Shown: positions 21,006 to 31,380 of the stretch, one piece after another | How positions within the stretch are numbered: position 1 is the stretch's first letter | Layout: every line of letters starts with the position of its first letter | Assembly: GCA_038380435.1 (NCBI GenBank) | Contig: JAWZYU010000013.1 | Coordinates: 61,468,946 to 61,532,945 of the forward strand | Length of the DNA: 64,000 nucleotides | DNA from: Ryuthela nishihirai | Lineage: Eukaryota; Arthropoda; Arachnida; Araneae; Heptathelidae | Reading direction: 5' to 3' | Notes under the pieces: model-generated | The model's database searches: none | The model's input: the letters and a program-made list of their open reading frames with translations, nothing else | Told to the model about the DNA's origin: nothing | Position numbers and translations under genes: made by a program

Positions 21006-22310
21006 AATACTGATATTTATAAATTTCTAGGTGTCTATATAGACTCGAAATTAAATTGGAACAAACTAATAGATCAGGCCTGCATCACTGATAATAGGTT
21101 ATTCAACTTTATCAAATGTCTTGCCTCCACAAATTGGGGATCCTCCTATACTTATCTTATTCAACTTTACTGCAATTTAATTAGACCAAAAATGGAATTT
21201 GGGATTGAACTTATTGCAGGCAATGCTAAAAATAAATTCAAAAAGCTCAATATAATTCAAAATAAATTCATCAGATTCGCTTTGAGCCTGATGAAAAGTT
21301 CTCATAATCTAGCTTTAATTGCTGAAACTTCTATTTCACTTTTCCAGATCAGGGCACCATATTTACTACTCAATATTATTTCAAGACTTCATCTCAAGCA
21401 CCATGATCATTTTCTAATCAATCTATTTAAAACTGAAAAATGTTTTCACCCTGCAATTAATTTTGTGAAGGAAAAGGCTGCTTTTAATTATCCTCTAGAT
21501 AAAAAAAAACATAAAGGAGACACCATTAGTAATGAACCCACTTGGATGTATCATTTGCCAACCATTTTCAAGGATATTCCTCACATATCCACAAAACAAT
21601 ACACTGATATTTCTATTTTTAAAACTTTAAGTGATTCATATATTCACAATTCCTATCAAGATTTTACTGCTATTTATACCGATGGAGCTTTGTTTCCTGA
21701 CTCATATAGTGCCAGAACAGCCTTCTGCATACCTAAATTAAACATTTATAAAGCATTTAAATTTATAAAAGGATGTACTATTATACAAGCAGAACTCTTT
21801 GCAATTATTCTTCTTTACTTTGGATATAAGAACAGTATATTTTAAATAAATTTGTTATTTTGACTGATTGCAGATCTGCTTTATATTCGATAGAAAACAA
21901 TATTTTGGAAAATAAATATCCTAGTTCAATCTGTGACATATTACATTTATGTAATGATTTATGTAAAAAAGGAAAAATTATTAAAATTCAGTGGCTACCT
22001 AGTCACTGTGGAATTGAAGGAAATGTTTTAACTGACTCATATGCCAAAGATGCAATCAATTTAACTGACACTACTGATATTCCTATATATAATATACAAA
22101 TTAAAAATTATCTTAAGTCATCAGAAAAAATAGAGCTCAACAATTATTTTAAAGTTCAGAGGTCTGTTAAACATCATTTTAGATATCAACTTGATCAAAA
22201 TATATGTTCATTGCTAAATATTAAAATGTCTAGAAATAATTTTTTCAAAATATTAAAATTGAAAACTGGTACTGCAAAATTAAACAGCTACTTGTACAAG
22301 ATAAAGAAAT
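21006..22310 (+). pseudogene. RT C-terminus and RNase H of the I-type LINE
   Basis: Two frames, 21192-21845 and then 21848-22310 after a frameshift near 21845. The RNase H acidic residues are all still encoded: D in YTDGALF (about 21680), E in QAELFAI (about 21788), D in VILTDCRSAL (about 21860), and the last D in LTDSYAKDA (about 22035), plus the H of WLPSHCGIEGN. This domain would remove template RNA during second-strand synthesis. The frame is cut at LNSYLYKIKK by the RTE insertion. Confidence 0.85.
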
Positions 22311-22469
22311 CATCATCATCATCCTCAAGCAGCCATGGGCTACGGAGGTCCAACCAGACCGCGCAGTTTAATTCTCCAAACATATCTGTCCTGAGCTACA
22401 TCTGCTGCATCCGGCCACTGCACACCAATTCTAACAAGGTCCTGTTTGACATTGTCTGCCCACCGCATC

Positions 22470-24182
22470 CTAGGTCTCCCACTCCTTCTGAGGCCCTCTA
22501 GGTAATTGTGACACCTGCTCAAGACTGCAACCATTCAGATTAACTGAATCAAACCCTGCCTGACCAATTTTCATCACTTTAGTTTTCTCTCTGTTTATAA
22601 CCAAACCTACTCTACTACCAGTCTCATCAACAGCTCGAATGAAAGAGTTCATCTCATCAACATCATTTGCCAAAAGGGCTAAATCATCAGCATAATCTAA
22701 ATCAGAAATTTTCGTATCTCCAGCCCATTTAAGGCCAAAATCTTTCCCTTGAAGTGAATTTCGCAAAATATAATCAACAACCAAACTAAAGAGAAAAGGA
22801 GACAAAATGCACCCTTGTCGAACACCAGACGTAATGCTAAACCAATTGCTACAAGCCTTACCAACTCTCACACATGACTCAGTGTTATTATAGAGAGCTT
22901 TCATTACGTTAACTAACTTGTCAGGTATACCATATGATTTCACAATCAACCACAAATTATGACGATCAACAGAGTCGAAAGCCTTTTTGAAATCAACAAA
23001 GCTAGCGACCAAAGGTTTCTGAAACTGTAAACATTTCTCAATAATCTGCCTAAGTGAAAATATCTGATCCACACATCCCCTACCACTTCTGAATCCACAT
23101 TTCTCATCACGCAATTGACTGTCAACCAGATTCTTAATTCTATTAAGCACAATCATGGAAAGAACTTTACCTGGAGCAGAGAGTAGTCTGATACCCCTAT
23201 AGTTATCACAAGAACTGCGATCACCTTTTTTGAAAATAGGGATAACAATAGCTCTGGTAAAATCCTTAGGAACCATGCCTTTATCATAAAAGTTATTCAA
23301 AATTTCAGTCATCCAAGTGGTAACCGAAACATTCCCAGCTCTGAGCATTTCTGTAGTAATTTCATCTACCCCTGGGGATTTATGAAGTTTAAGTTTAGAA
23401 ACAGCCAAAATAACTTCAGATTGTGTTATAGGGCCAACATTAAAGCCAACAATGCATCTATCATCATTGCAAACAATGGGAGTAGAATTAACCACATTGT
23501 TTAGAACATCACTGAAATGCTCAGCCCACCTAGCCATGACAGAATCCTCACCTTCTATAACCTTACCTTGTTTATCCTGCAATCCTTGTATGCCTGTCTG
23601 TTTTCTACCACATAAAACATTAACTATCTGTAATAGCTCTCTGCTGTTGTGCTGCCTAACTGCTTCCTCAGCTTTGTCAGCCAAACCATCAAGCCAGAGA
23701 TTCTTATCAGTAGCTAACTGATCCTTTACACGTTTATTAAGCTCTCTGTAATCCTTTCTATTAGGACTAGTAGGGTACTGATTAAGGACATTCCTGCAGT
23801 TCCTTCTTTCTGAAATAAGCTCAAGTGCCTTATCACTTTGATAATTCTGCCTCCTCTGCTCCTTTTTTCCTAAAAGAGTACTGTTAGTTTCCAAAAAAGC
23901 CTGTTTAAAATGGCCCCATTCTTCCTCAACTTCAGTATTAAGCAAACCATGACTGTCATAATGACTAAGTAACCTATCATGGTAAGCTTTAGCTATAACT
24001 GGGTCTTTCAGAGCTTCACTATTAAAGGTAAATTTTTTAACCCTAGCACAACACTTTTTAAGTTTAAGTTGCAAAACACTTTTAACAAGGTAATGGTCAG
24101 ATCCAATTTCAGCTCCCCTATATGCCCTGGTATTTCTAACAGAACTAGCCCATTTGCTGTTAATTAATATATAATCAATCAT
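22470..24182 (-). pseudogene. RTE reverse transcriptase, long open frame
   Basis: 570 codons remain open. Domains in order: linker rich in Lys and Glu (to residue about 190), RT fingers with LHKSPGVDEITTEML, VIPIFKKGDRSSCDNYRGI, FRSGRGCVDQIF, first catalytic block FVDFKKAFDSVDRHN (about residue 400), SGVRQGCILSPFLFSL, catalytic DLDYADDLALLA (about residue 515) and INREKTKVMKIG. All three catalytic aspartates are retained. The last residues come from the fused C-terminal scrap caused by the internal deletion, so the normal YGSETW domain is missing. The first Met at 24182 is internal; the real protein begins upstream with the endonuclease. Confidence 0.9.
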
Positions 24183-24198
24183 ATTCCTATGCAGCCCA

Positions 24199-24792
24199 TC
24201 AGGGTGAAACCCATGTGTATTTATGTATGTCGCGATTTTTGTAATATGTGTTAGTTATTCTGAAACCATTGATTTTACTTACCTGTAGGAGACGTTGCCC
24301 ATTGCCATTGCAGCTACCAATACCAAAAGGGCCTATCACCCCTCCCCAAAGATCAGAGTCAGTACCAACTTTGGCATTGAAATCACCTAGAACAAGGCTA
24401 ATATCTCCTTTCTTGACAGAATTCAAAATATCCTGAAGTTGTCCGTAAAACCTATCCTTCTCATCCTCATCAACATCCTCAGTGGGGGCATAACAGCAGA
24501 TAACATTCAAGTCTTTAATGCTGGTCTGAAATTTTGCTGTAAGAAACCTTTCATTAATGCACTCATATCCTAGAAGAGCATCACTAGCATGTCTGCTGAG
24601 TAGCAGACCCACGCCTTGGTGATGCTTTCCATCCTCCCTCCCTGTAAAGAGAAATTTAAAGTTATTTTTAAGACTCTGACCTTTACCTGTCCATCTGGTC
24701 TCTTGCAAGCCTAGAATATCTAGGTTATAGCGCTGGAATTCCTGCACGAGGACATCAAGAGAATAATCTCTATGTAATGTCCTCACATTCAC
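24199..24792 (-). pseudogene. RTE endonuclease domain
   Basis: 197 open codons of APE-type endonuclease: VRTLHRDYSLDVL, LDILGLQETRWTGKG (metal-binding Glu), CCYAPTED, LVLGDFNAKVGTDSD (Asp/Asn pair) and NTYYKNRDIHKYTW. One extra G near 24201 shifts the frame before the RT ORF. The nickase makes the target-site cut that primes reverse transcription. The upstream frame 25094-24789 (MDNPNQRPSQVPEP...) is the N-terminal about 100 aa, separated by another frameshift. Confidence 0.9.
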
Positions 24793-25448
24793 GTTCCTCC
24801 AGAGAGAAAATGATTAGTATCATTTTTAAAGAAATTAGGTTTGTTGAGATTGGTAGGGCCAACAATATCAAACAGCCCCCTGATCGCAGGCATGGGGCAA
24901 AGACCGGTTCCTCCTCTGTTAAAGGCTGAAGTCGCCGATGCTGGTAGGAACTTCAGGCACCACCTTTTCAAGTGGACTTTTTCAAGAGCCACATGGCCTG
25001 CCTGAGACACATTACTCCAGTTTAGGCTTGACGATGCCCAACTAGCTAAGTAAGGTTCAGGTACCTGCGATGGCCTCTGATTAGGATTATCCACCAGCTG
25101 ATATAAGGTATCCCATGCCTCTGTTCACTTAGGGCTGGAAACCCAGAAGCAAACAGAAAACACAGCGGCAGACTCTCCCTCAACAGAGGCCCACCAGTGC
25201 AGCAAGCCCAGGATCAATAATCAAGCTCAAATCCATAAACAAGTCCAGTCTAGTAGGTATAAATGGTCAGCACCAGGACCCTGTGAAGTTGACCACTCCT
25301 CAGCAGGGTTGAAAAAAAAAGAAAAAAGTGGCCGTAGATGACCAGACAGTAGGCCACCATACTGAACTGGCAGCCCTTTCCTCCCCTTCCGTTCCCTTCC
25401 AAAAGAGAATATCTCTTTTGAAAGGTACTAACGGCCTGCACCACGAGA

Positions 25449-25669
25449 GTGCAAATTGTATTTACTGTAACTGTGAAGAAACTATTTCACATATTTCATT
25501 GAACTGTTCACATTATGACAAAGAATATAAAATTTATTATCAGCAATTATCTCAACTAGGAATAAATCATTTACATGATATGTTAAATTCTCCAGTAGAT
25601 GTCAGAAATGCAAGCTACAACTTTCTTATTAACTTCCTGCTCGCGACTTCTTTGTTTAACAGGATATAA
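25449..25669 (+). pseudogene. C-terminal zinc knuckle of the I-type LINE
   Basis: This piece continues the protein broken at 22310. ANCIYCNCEETISHISLNC is the C-x2-C...H...C knuckle typical of I-clade C-termini, followed by about 50 aa and a stop. It sits 3.1 kb from its other half because of the RTE. The ORF reported from 25328 begins in RTE 5' UTR and only becomes real at 25449. Confidence 0.82.
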
Positions 25670-25993
25670 CAGGATTACCCCTCAACAATGGGAATGTTCG
25701 ACCAATCAGATTTCAGTTTCTATGGCTACAGTAGTTAAATTCAATCTTTCTACTCTAACGTTCTGTAAAGGAAAATTGTTCCTTCACAGCCTGACTTTGG
25801 TAGTGAATACGTGTAATATGTATACACATATTAAATATATCATTATTACTCGGATCTTTATTTTCAAACTTTAAATTATTATTTATTTATTTTACTATTA
25901 AGCATAAAACTATTAAATTAATTAACTATGACACTTCATTGAATAATGATAACTAATATGTTTGATATGTATAATATTTAAAATATTCTCTTA

Positions 25994-26405
25994 TTTTTCT
26001 TTGGGGCGGGGGTGGCTCAGTCGGTAGCGCGCCAGGCTCGTAATCTGTAGTTCCCAGGTTCGAGTCCCAGCTGGGTCAGCGTTGAGATTTATCTCCGCAA
26101 AAATTCTCCGCCCTGCCCACGGTCAGTAGGGGACACCGATGGGCTTGGAAAGGCCGCCGTCCGTCGGATGGGACGTTAAGCCGTGGCCCCGTGTGCGGGA
26201 GAGCCATACCCTGTGCACGTTAAAGAACACGCTGGATGGCCTTGACGGGAGACTACCATCTGTCTTCTAACAGCTGTTCCAGTGGGTCCCCTCCCCCAAC
26301 CTTCTCTGAGCCTTCGGGGTCCATGTGACCTGGCCATTTAGCCCATGGTGTGCAAAAAAGTGCCGCTCAGAGGTAAAACAACCCAACCCAACCTTGTTTT
26401 TCTTT
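25994..26405 (+). mobile_element. SINE-A copy (+), 9-bp TSD
   Basis: Complete SINE-A at 26003-26396 in the 3' UTR of the I-type LINE. It has an intact A box, CGT loop and B box, and ends AACAACCCAACCCAACC. Direct repeats TTTTTCTTT lie at 25994-26002 and 26397-26405. Confidence 0.92.
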
Positions 26406-27165
26406 ATGCTTTTTGTATTGTTTATAACTGAACCTGGTGTAGAAGGGCCTGACCCTAACATCACCATGGTTGTTGGGTGTATAAATAAATAAATAACATC
26501 ATATTTGGCAGGTGGTCATAATGTTTTGGCTCTTCGGTGTACATTAATTCGAATTTCCTCCGTTAAAAGGTACTAACGGGTGGAAAACTCGAATAAGTGC
26601 TTTAAAAATGAAGAGAATCGAAAAGTGCTAAAAATTTATACGAATATTGCAAAATCTCCAAGACACAGGTCTGCTTCTTAGGAGACACGCTAGTGATGCT
26701 CTTCTAGTATATTAGCGCATTAATGAAAGTTTTCTGACAGGAAAATTTCAGACAAGCATTAAAGACTTGAATGTTATCTGTTGTTAGCCCACTGAAGATG
26801 CCTATGAGGCTGCTTAGGGTAGGTTTTACTGAGAACCTTCCCTACAGTACGGTTTTACTGAGAACTTCAAGTTAGTTTGAATTCGGTCAAGAAAGGAGAT
26901 ATTACCCTTGTTCTAGGTGACTTCAATGCCATAGTTGGTACTGACTCTGTCCTTTGGGGAGGAGTGATAGGCCCGTTTGGTATTAGTAGTTGCAAAGACA
27001 ATGGGCAACGTCTCATATAGGTAAGTAAACGTAAAGGTTTCAGAATAACTAACACTTATTATAAACACCGCAACATACAAAGTACACATGGGTTTTACCA
27101 GATGGGCTGAATAACCATATAATTGATTGTATATTAATTAACAGGAAATGAATTATAATTAATAT

Positions 27166-28650
27166 ATACAGAGTGTTTCAAAACTCTCTATAAAAATTTC
27201 AATGGGAGATAAGGAACACCAAGACAAACCTTTTTCGTCTATGAATGTATGCCCGGTGACCTAACCCTCGGTGCTAGAGGGCGCTGACAGAAATATCGGT
27301 GGAGCTGGTACATAAATTAATGGAAACAAGTGTAAACACCATGTTTATTTAAAGAAGGTGCTGAAAGTTGCGATCAGCAACAGCATTGCATGCATGACAG
27401 CGTCGAAGCATTGTTGAAAAGATTTCCTGAATTTCGCGAACAGTTGAAGCGGCGACAGCGATTATTTCGACGATGTCTTCATCTGAGTCAATGGGCGTCT
27501 CGTACACGATGTTTTTCATGTGTCCCCAGAGGAAGAAATCGATACAAGTTAAATCTGGCGAAATCAGGTGACGGGTACACCCCGGCCTATCCATCGGCCC
27601 CCAAAAGTGGTGTTTAGATAATCCGGCACATCACTGCTGAAGTGTGCAGTCATCCCATCGTGTTGAAACCACATTCGTCTACGAATAGCCATGGGAACAT
27701 CTTCCAGCAGTCCCGGCAACGTTTCTTCAAGAAATACCCGATAAATCTGTCCGTTGAGTTTGGGAGGCAGCAGATATGATCCAATCAAAATGTCGTGTAT
27801 ATTCCATGACATTTTGATTGAGCCATACCCACCCAAACGTTGATGCGAACCGTTATTGATGACCACGTGCCATTGTGGCATGTGAAAAAATCGTGCGCAC
27901 GAACGTGAGAATTGTGCACATTAAACACACCCTCACGTGTGAAAGAGGCCTCATCTGAGAAAAGCACATGAGCTGGAAAATCAGGCTGTATTGTGGTCTG
28001 CTGCAGAAGCCAGCACACGAATTCCACACGAAGAGGATAATCCTGAGATTGCAATGTCTGGACTCTCTGACGATGAAACGGATGTAACTGCTGCTCGTGC
28101 AATACTCTGCACACGAGGGTGTGGTTCACACTGAGGCTACCTGCCACAGCTCGCGTGTTTGTGCATGGATTGCCCTCATTACGCCGTAGGATCTCTTCGT
28201 CCATGCCAGGAGTGCGAATAGTTCTCTCCCGACCAGAGTCATGCATGTTTGCATGTAATGTTCCAGTTTCTCGCATTTACTGGTGCAAACGTGCAAACGT
28301 ATGCTGGTTTGGCACACGTCTGTTTGAGAAGTACTGTTGGTACAACCTCACAGCAGCTCTTCCATTTCCATTGTTAGCCCCATACACCAGATGCATGTCA
28401 GCCATCTCAGCAATCGTGAAACACCCCATGTTACACGTAATGTGTCTGATTTACAAATACCAACGGCAAACACAAGTCAGTTCTAAGTTCCCACTTCGCC
28501 CCTCTAGCCAATTAGAGTGGCGCCAAACAGCACCTCTAGCACCGAAAGGTTACGTTAGCTGACATTCATCATAGACGGAAAAGGTTTGTCTTAGTGTTCC
28601 CTATCTCCCACTGAAATTTGCAGAGAGAGTTTTGAAACACCCTGTATATA
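27166..28650 (-). mobile_element. Mariner-like (IS630 superfamily) element with TIRs
   Basis: Long imperfect TIRs of about 80 bp: left from about 27168 (ACAGAGTGTTTCAAAACTCTC) and right, inverted, ending about 28646 (ACAGGGTGTTTCAAAACTCTC). They share the inner block GAACAC[C/T]AAGACAAACCTTT. A TATA-type junction is consistent with TA targeting. One minus-strand transposase in three frames fills the interior. About 1.48 kb, inserted in an RTE fragment. Confidence 0.88.
27349..28440 (-). pseudogene. Mariner-like transposase pseudogene
   Basis: Order on the minus strand: N-terminal HTH region, then 28276-27785 with NTRAVAGSLSV and HVLFSDEASFTREG (first Asp). Then 27881-27564 has LPPKLNGQIYRVFLEE and WFQHDGMTAHFS (second Asp). 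Then 27594-27349 has SPDLTCIDFFLWG (third Asp) and a C-terminal RRCHACNAV. The second-to-third Asp spacing is about 41, unlike classical D34D mariners. A frameshift near 27806-27824 coincides with a small inverted insertion, and a second lies near 27570. The upstream start is not clear. Confidence 0.85.
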
Positions 28651-28798
28651 GTTCTGTTAGGAATACCAGGTCATATAGGGCAGCTGAAATTGGATCTGAC
28701 CATTACCTTGTTAAAAGTGTCTTGCAACTTAAACTTAAGAAGTGATATGGTTAAAAACTTTAACTATGAATCTGAAGCTCTGAAACACCCAGTAATAG

Positions 28799-29054
28799 CT
28801 GGGTGTTTCAGTTGCACCAGTATCCCTTCTGTTTACTTGTATCATACGGGATAGACTTCATTCACCATTATGATGAGTCGTGGTTGATCCACAACTTTCC
28901 GGCGATTCGTGGTTTTTCCCTCCATATTTTATGACACGGTATAAATAACACCTGATACAGGTGTTATTTACACTATTTCATGACTTTCACACGCACCTGC
29001 AGTTGTTTCGACATAAAGAAGCACTGGTCATAATATTTTGGCTCTTCGGTGTAT
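28799..29054 (-). mobile_element. Tc1-like copy D, 5'-end fragment (-)
   Basis: The TIR lies at 29028-29054 (inverted TACACCGAAGAGCCAAAATA). Leftwards come the Tc1 leader (CTTCTTTATGTCGAAACAAC...), a local internal deletion and the HTH-coding part, to about 28812. It then breaks at the palindrome joining it to the RTE fragment. Confidence 0.82.
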
Positions 29055-29100
29055 ATTGGGATTCGCAAAAAGTAATATTTATTAATAACCATAAAATACA

Positions 29101-29300
29101 ATCCGTCCCGTGGCAGAGTGGTTAGTATGCTTCGATACTGATCAAAGTGACCTGCATTCGAACCCTGGGTAAGGGATTGTTTAGTTTATCTGCTGAGGTC
29201 CCCGCCATCCTAAGAGACCTTCTACTATGGTGTACAGATTGAAACTCTCCACTTAGACCTCTGTGTCAGGAAGCTGCTTGAGGGAATATTTATTTTATAA
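29101..29300 (+). mobile_element. SINE-B copy (+) between Tc1 D and Tc1 C
   Basis: Head GTCCCGTGGCAGAGTGGTTAG, degenerate B box CATTCGAACCC, GCTGCTTGAGGG landmark and an ATATTTATTTTATAAT tail. The 47-bp spacer to the TIR at 29054 matches the spacer between the SINE-B and the TIR at 19250-19352, in inverse orientation. Confidence 0.87.
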
Positions 29301-29305
29301 TAAAG

Positions 29306-30425
29306 AAGACGGAGCGTGTGAAAGTCATGAAACGGTATAAATATAACACTTGATACTGAGCTCTGTTAATCAGTGTTATTCTTGTTCTTCAAATGGGAAA
29401 GGCAGCAGACCTAAGTGAGTTTGACAAAGGTCAAATTGTTGTGGCCAGACGACTGGGTCAGAGCATTTCCGAAAAGGCAAGGCTTGTGGGGTGTTCACGC
29501 CATGGTTAGTACCTTCAAAAAGCGATCTGAGGAGGGAAAAGCACGAACTACTGGTAAAGTGTGGGACGACCACGACTCATCGATGCTAGAGGTGAACAAA
29601 GGCTATCCCGTATAGTGCAAGCCAAGAGAAGGGATATTGTGGGGCAACTTCCAGTAATTTGAATGCTGGTGATGAGAATAATGTGCCACAACACGCAATA
29701 CATTGAACCCTGCTGAAAATGGGGCTGCATAGCCGTAGGCCACCCCTAGTGCCCATGCTAACCTCGGTTCACTGTTGAAAGCGCCTACAGTGGGCACGCG
29801 AGCATCAAAACTGGACCTTGAATGATTGGGAGATGGTCGTCTTGTCCGATGAATCTCGTTTCCTATTCCACCATGTGGACGGCTGGGTGCGTGTGCGTCG
29901 TTTTCCTGGGGAAATGTTGGCACCAGGATGCACAATGGGACGAAAAGAAGCCAGGGTTTGGGCAATGTTCTGCTGGAAAATCCTGAGTCCAGTCATTCAC
30001 GTGCCAGAAAATGTGATGTCTACCACCTACCAAAATATCATTGGAGAACAGATACATTCTTTCATGGCAACGGTAAACCCTCTAGTAGTGCTTTCCTTCA
30101 GCAGGATAATGCGCCATGCCACATTGCCCAGATTGTTCGAGAATGGTTTGTGGAACATGAGATAGACTTCCAGGTATTTCCACGGCCTCCGAATACCCCA
30201 GACATCAATCCAATAAACTGTGGTTTGTGTTGGAACAGCATATCCGATCTGCAGCTGCTGAACCACATAACTTACAAAAGTTAAAGGATTTGTTGCTAAC
30301 GTGTTGGTATCAGATACTACAAGACACCTTTAGAAATCCTCGCCGGGCAAAAGCTGTTTTGACGGCATGTGAAGGACCAACATCATATTTGGCAAGTGAT
30401 CACAATGTTTTGGCTCTTCGGTGTA
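29306..30425 (+). mobile_element. Tc1-like transposon copy C (+), left TIR missing
   Basis: It begins in the Tc1 leader (GTGTGAAAGTCATGAAACGG) and runs to the right TIR ending at 30425 (TTTTGGCTCTTCGGTGTA). It lacks the unknown insertion and the LINE that interrupt copy B, so it shows the ancestral structure. It shares copy B's lesion at the third catalytic block (NPINCGL, about 30205) and the same right flank. Confidence 0.88.
29390..30395 (+). pseudogene. Tc1-like transposase pseudogene (copy C)
   Basis: [23 protein letters not shown] (about 29394) starts the HTH part. WEMVVLSDESRFLFHHVDGW (about 29828) has the first catalytic Asp, FLQQDNAPCHIAQIV (about 30097) the second, and a shifted NPI..CGL block replaces NPIEHLW. 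The HIRSAAAEPHNLQKLKDLLL region follows in another frame (30227-30460). Internal deletions near 29500 and 29640 also break it. Confidence 0.87.
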
Positions 30426-30544
30426 CATTCGTTCGAATTCCCTCTGTTAGAAGGTATTAACGGGTAGAAAACTCCAATAAGTGCTTTAAAAATTAAGAGA
30501 ATTGAAAAATGTTAAAAATTTATACGAATATTTCAAAATATCTA

Positions 30545-31380
30545 TTAAAGCAAAAGTATTTTGAACTTTGTTGGTGGGATGTGATGATTAATAGGTATAC
30601 ATTGGCTATAGTGATTTGTCTTATTACTACAGATGAATTATTTTTAGCATTTTCCAATTTATTATTTTGTTCGAATTTCCACCGTTAGATGGCGGAACAC
30701 ATTGAAGGAAAAGAAATAAAAAGTTTCCTTAAAAACGAACATCGATATTCATCAGATTCAACATGCTAATTATTCTTGCTGCAAGGCTTCTGCAACAGAA
30801 TGCCTTAACTGCCTTGTTTTTAAAGAAATAATCCATCAAAAATTAAATTACAAAGGTTATACAAGCTGAAAGGTTTATCTGAAGACACATTTTAGACACC
30901 ATCCTTAAAATATGGAATTCAATTCACAAGTTCAATAAATAGACTGTAACGATCGCGAGACCTCCGCAGTCCCCATATGACATTGCCTCTAGCTATCCGT
31001 GAAACCTCGACAATGAAGTCATCGAAGCCAAAACAGATAAGGGAAGAAAAAATAAGTCCCAATTTTAGAAAATTACATTCTCAGATGCCAAGTCTGCAAT
31101 CGTTATCTGAATGTTAGTTTTCTTGAGACTTTTCATTTACAAATGCAGCCAAAAAATGCCTGGCAGAAGTAATCGATACTGAAAATAGTAAACGAAACAA
31201 AGAGTAAGCATAGCATCCAATAAATTATAGAATGATCCTGAAGAGTCGTATTTTAAGAATGGGAGGAGGGATGTGTTAGAATAGGTCGAAGGCATCAGAA
31301 CTGAAACGACCTGAATCATGAATAATTGTCACCTCATCAAACTACGACCTCAATCGTCCGGTTATACGTAATATAAGTAT
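30545..31380. other. No recognised gene; scattered R3/X-like motifs
   Basis: TTCGAATTTCCACCGTTAGATGG at about 30670 resembles motifs flanking Tc1 B and C and in repeat X. The rest, to about 31380, has no ORF or repeat that I can place. Confidence 0.45.

Larger units (their letters stand above)
22311..25448 (-). mobile_element. Nearly full-length RTE LINE copy (-)
   Basis: The best RTE copy here. The 3' tail is the (ATC)n at 22311-22323; the 5' end is near 25448, where similarity to the copy at 55516 stops (CTGCAC[C/T]ACGAGA). From 5' to 3': about 350-bp leader, N-terminal region from an ATG at 25094, endonuclease (24792-24199), RT (24182-22510), then a fragment of the C-terminus. Defects are a frameshift near 24790, an extra G near 24201, and a roughly 430-bp internal deletion at about 22505 that fuses SLEQVSQ to the PRGPQKE region. 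Confidence 0.9.
20972..26495 (+). mobile_element. I-type LINE with RNase H, 5'-truncated, inserted in Tc1 B
   Basis: The coding part enters at the end of RT (YKFLGVYIDSKLNWN, about 21020). It continues through the thumb, RNase H (21680-22060) and, after an RTE insertion, a C-terminal CCHC-like knuckle (25448-25560), with a stop at about 25667. The 3' UTR (25670-26495) ends in an (AAAT)n tail at 26481-26496. A SINE-A lies in that UTR. RT plus RNase H plus terminal zinc knuckle fits the I clade broadly. It lacks the whole 5' half. Confidence 0.82.
19352..26542 (+). mobile_element. Tc1-like transposon copy B, split by nested insertions
   Basis: The left TIR TACACCGAAGAGCCAAAATA is at 19352 and the right TIR, inverted, ends at 26542. 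Between them the Tc1 sequence runs 19352-19780, 20212-20971 and 26495-26542. The gaps are an unknown 431-bp insertion and a block of about 5.5 kb (an I-type LINE with its own insertions). Its right flank (26543-26660) matches the right flank of copy C (30426-30545). Confidence 0.85.
26655..28790 (+). mobile_element. RTE endonuclease fragment (+), split by mariner-like element
   Basis: Endonuclease coding sequence from about GTCTGCTTCTTAGGAGACACG (26667) to the INRK region (27165), then from GAATACCAGGTCATATAGGG (28660) to the LKHPVI region (28795). The gap is the mariner-like insertion. It ends at a palindromic junction with Tc1 copy D. An insertion of about 25 bp near 26815-26850 repeats GGTTTTACTGAGAAC. 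Pseudogene. Confidence 0.82.

Noticed and set aside
22470..24792. Host gene similar to craniofacial development protein 2
   Set aside because: That label usually marks RTE endonuclease/RT proteins; here it lies in a clear LINE with tail and many copies.
28119..28562. 147-aa plus-strand ORF
   Set aside because: Antisense shadow of the mariner-like transposase.
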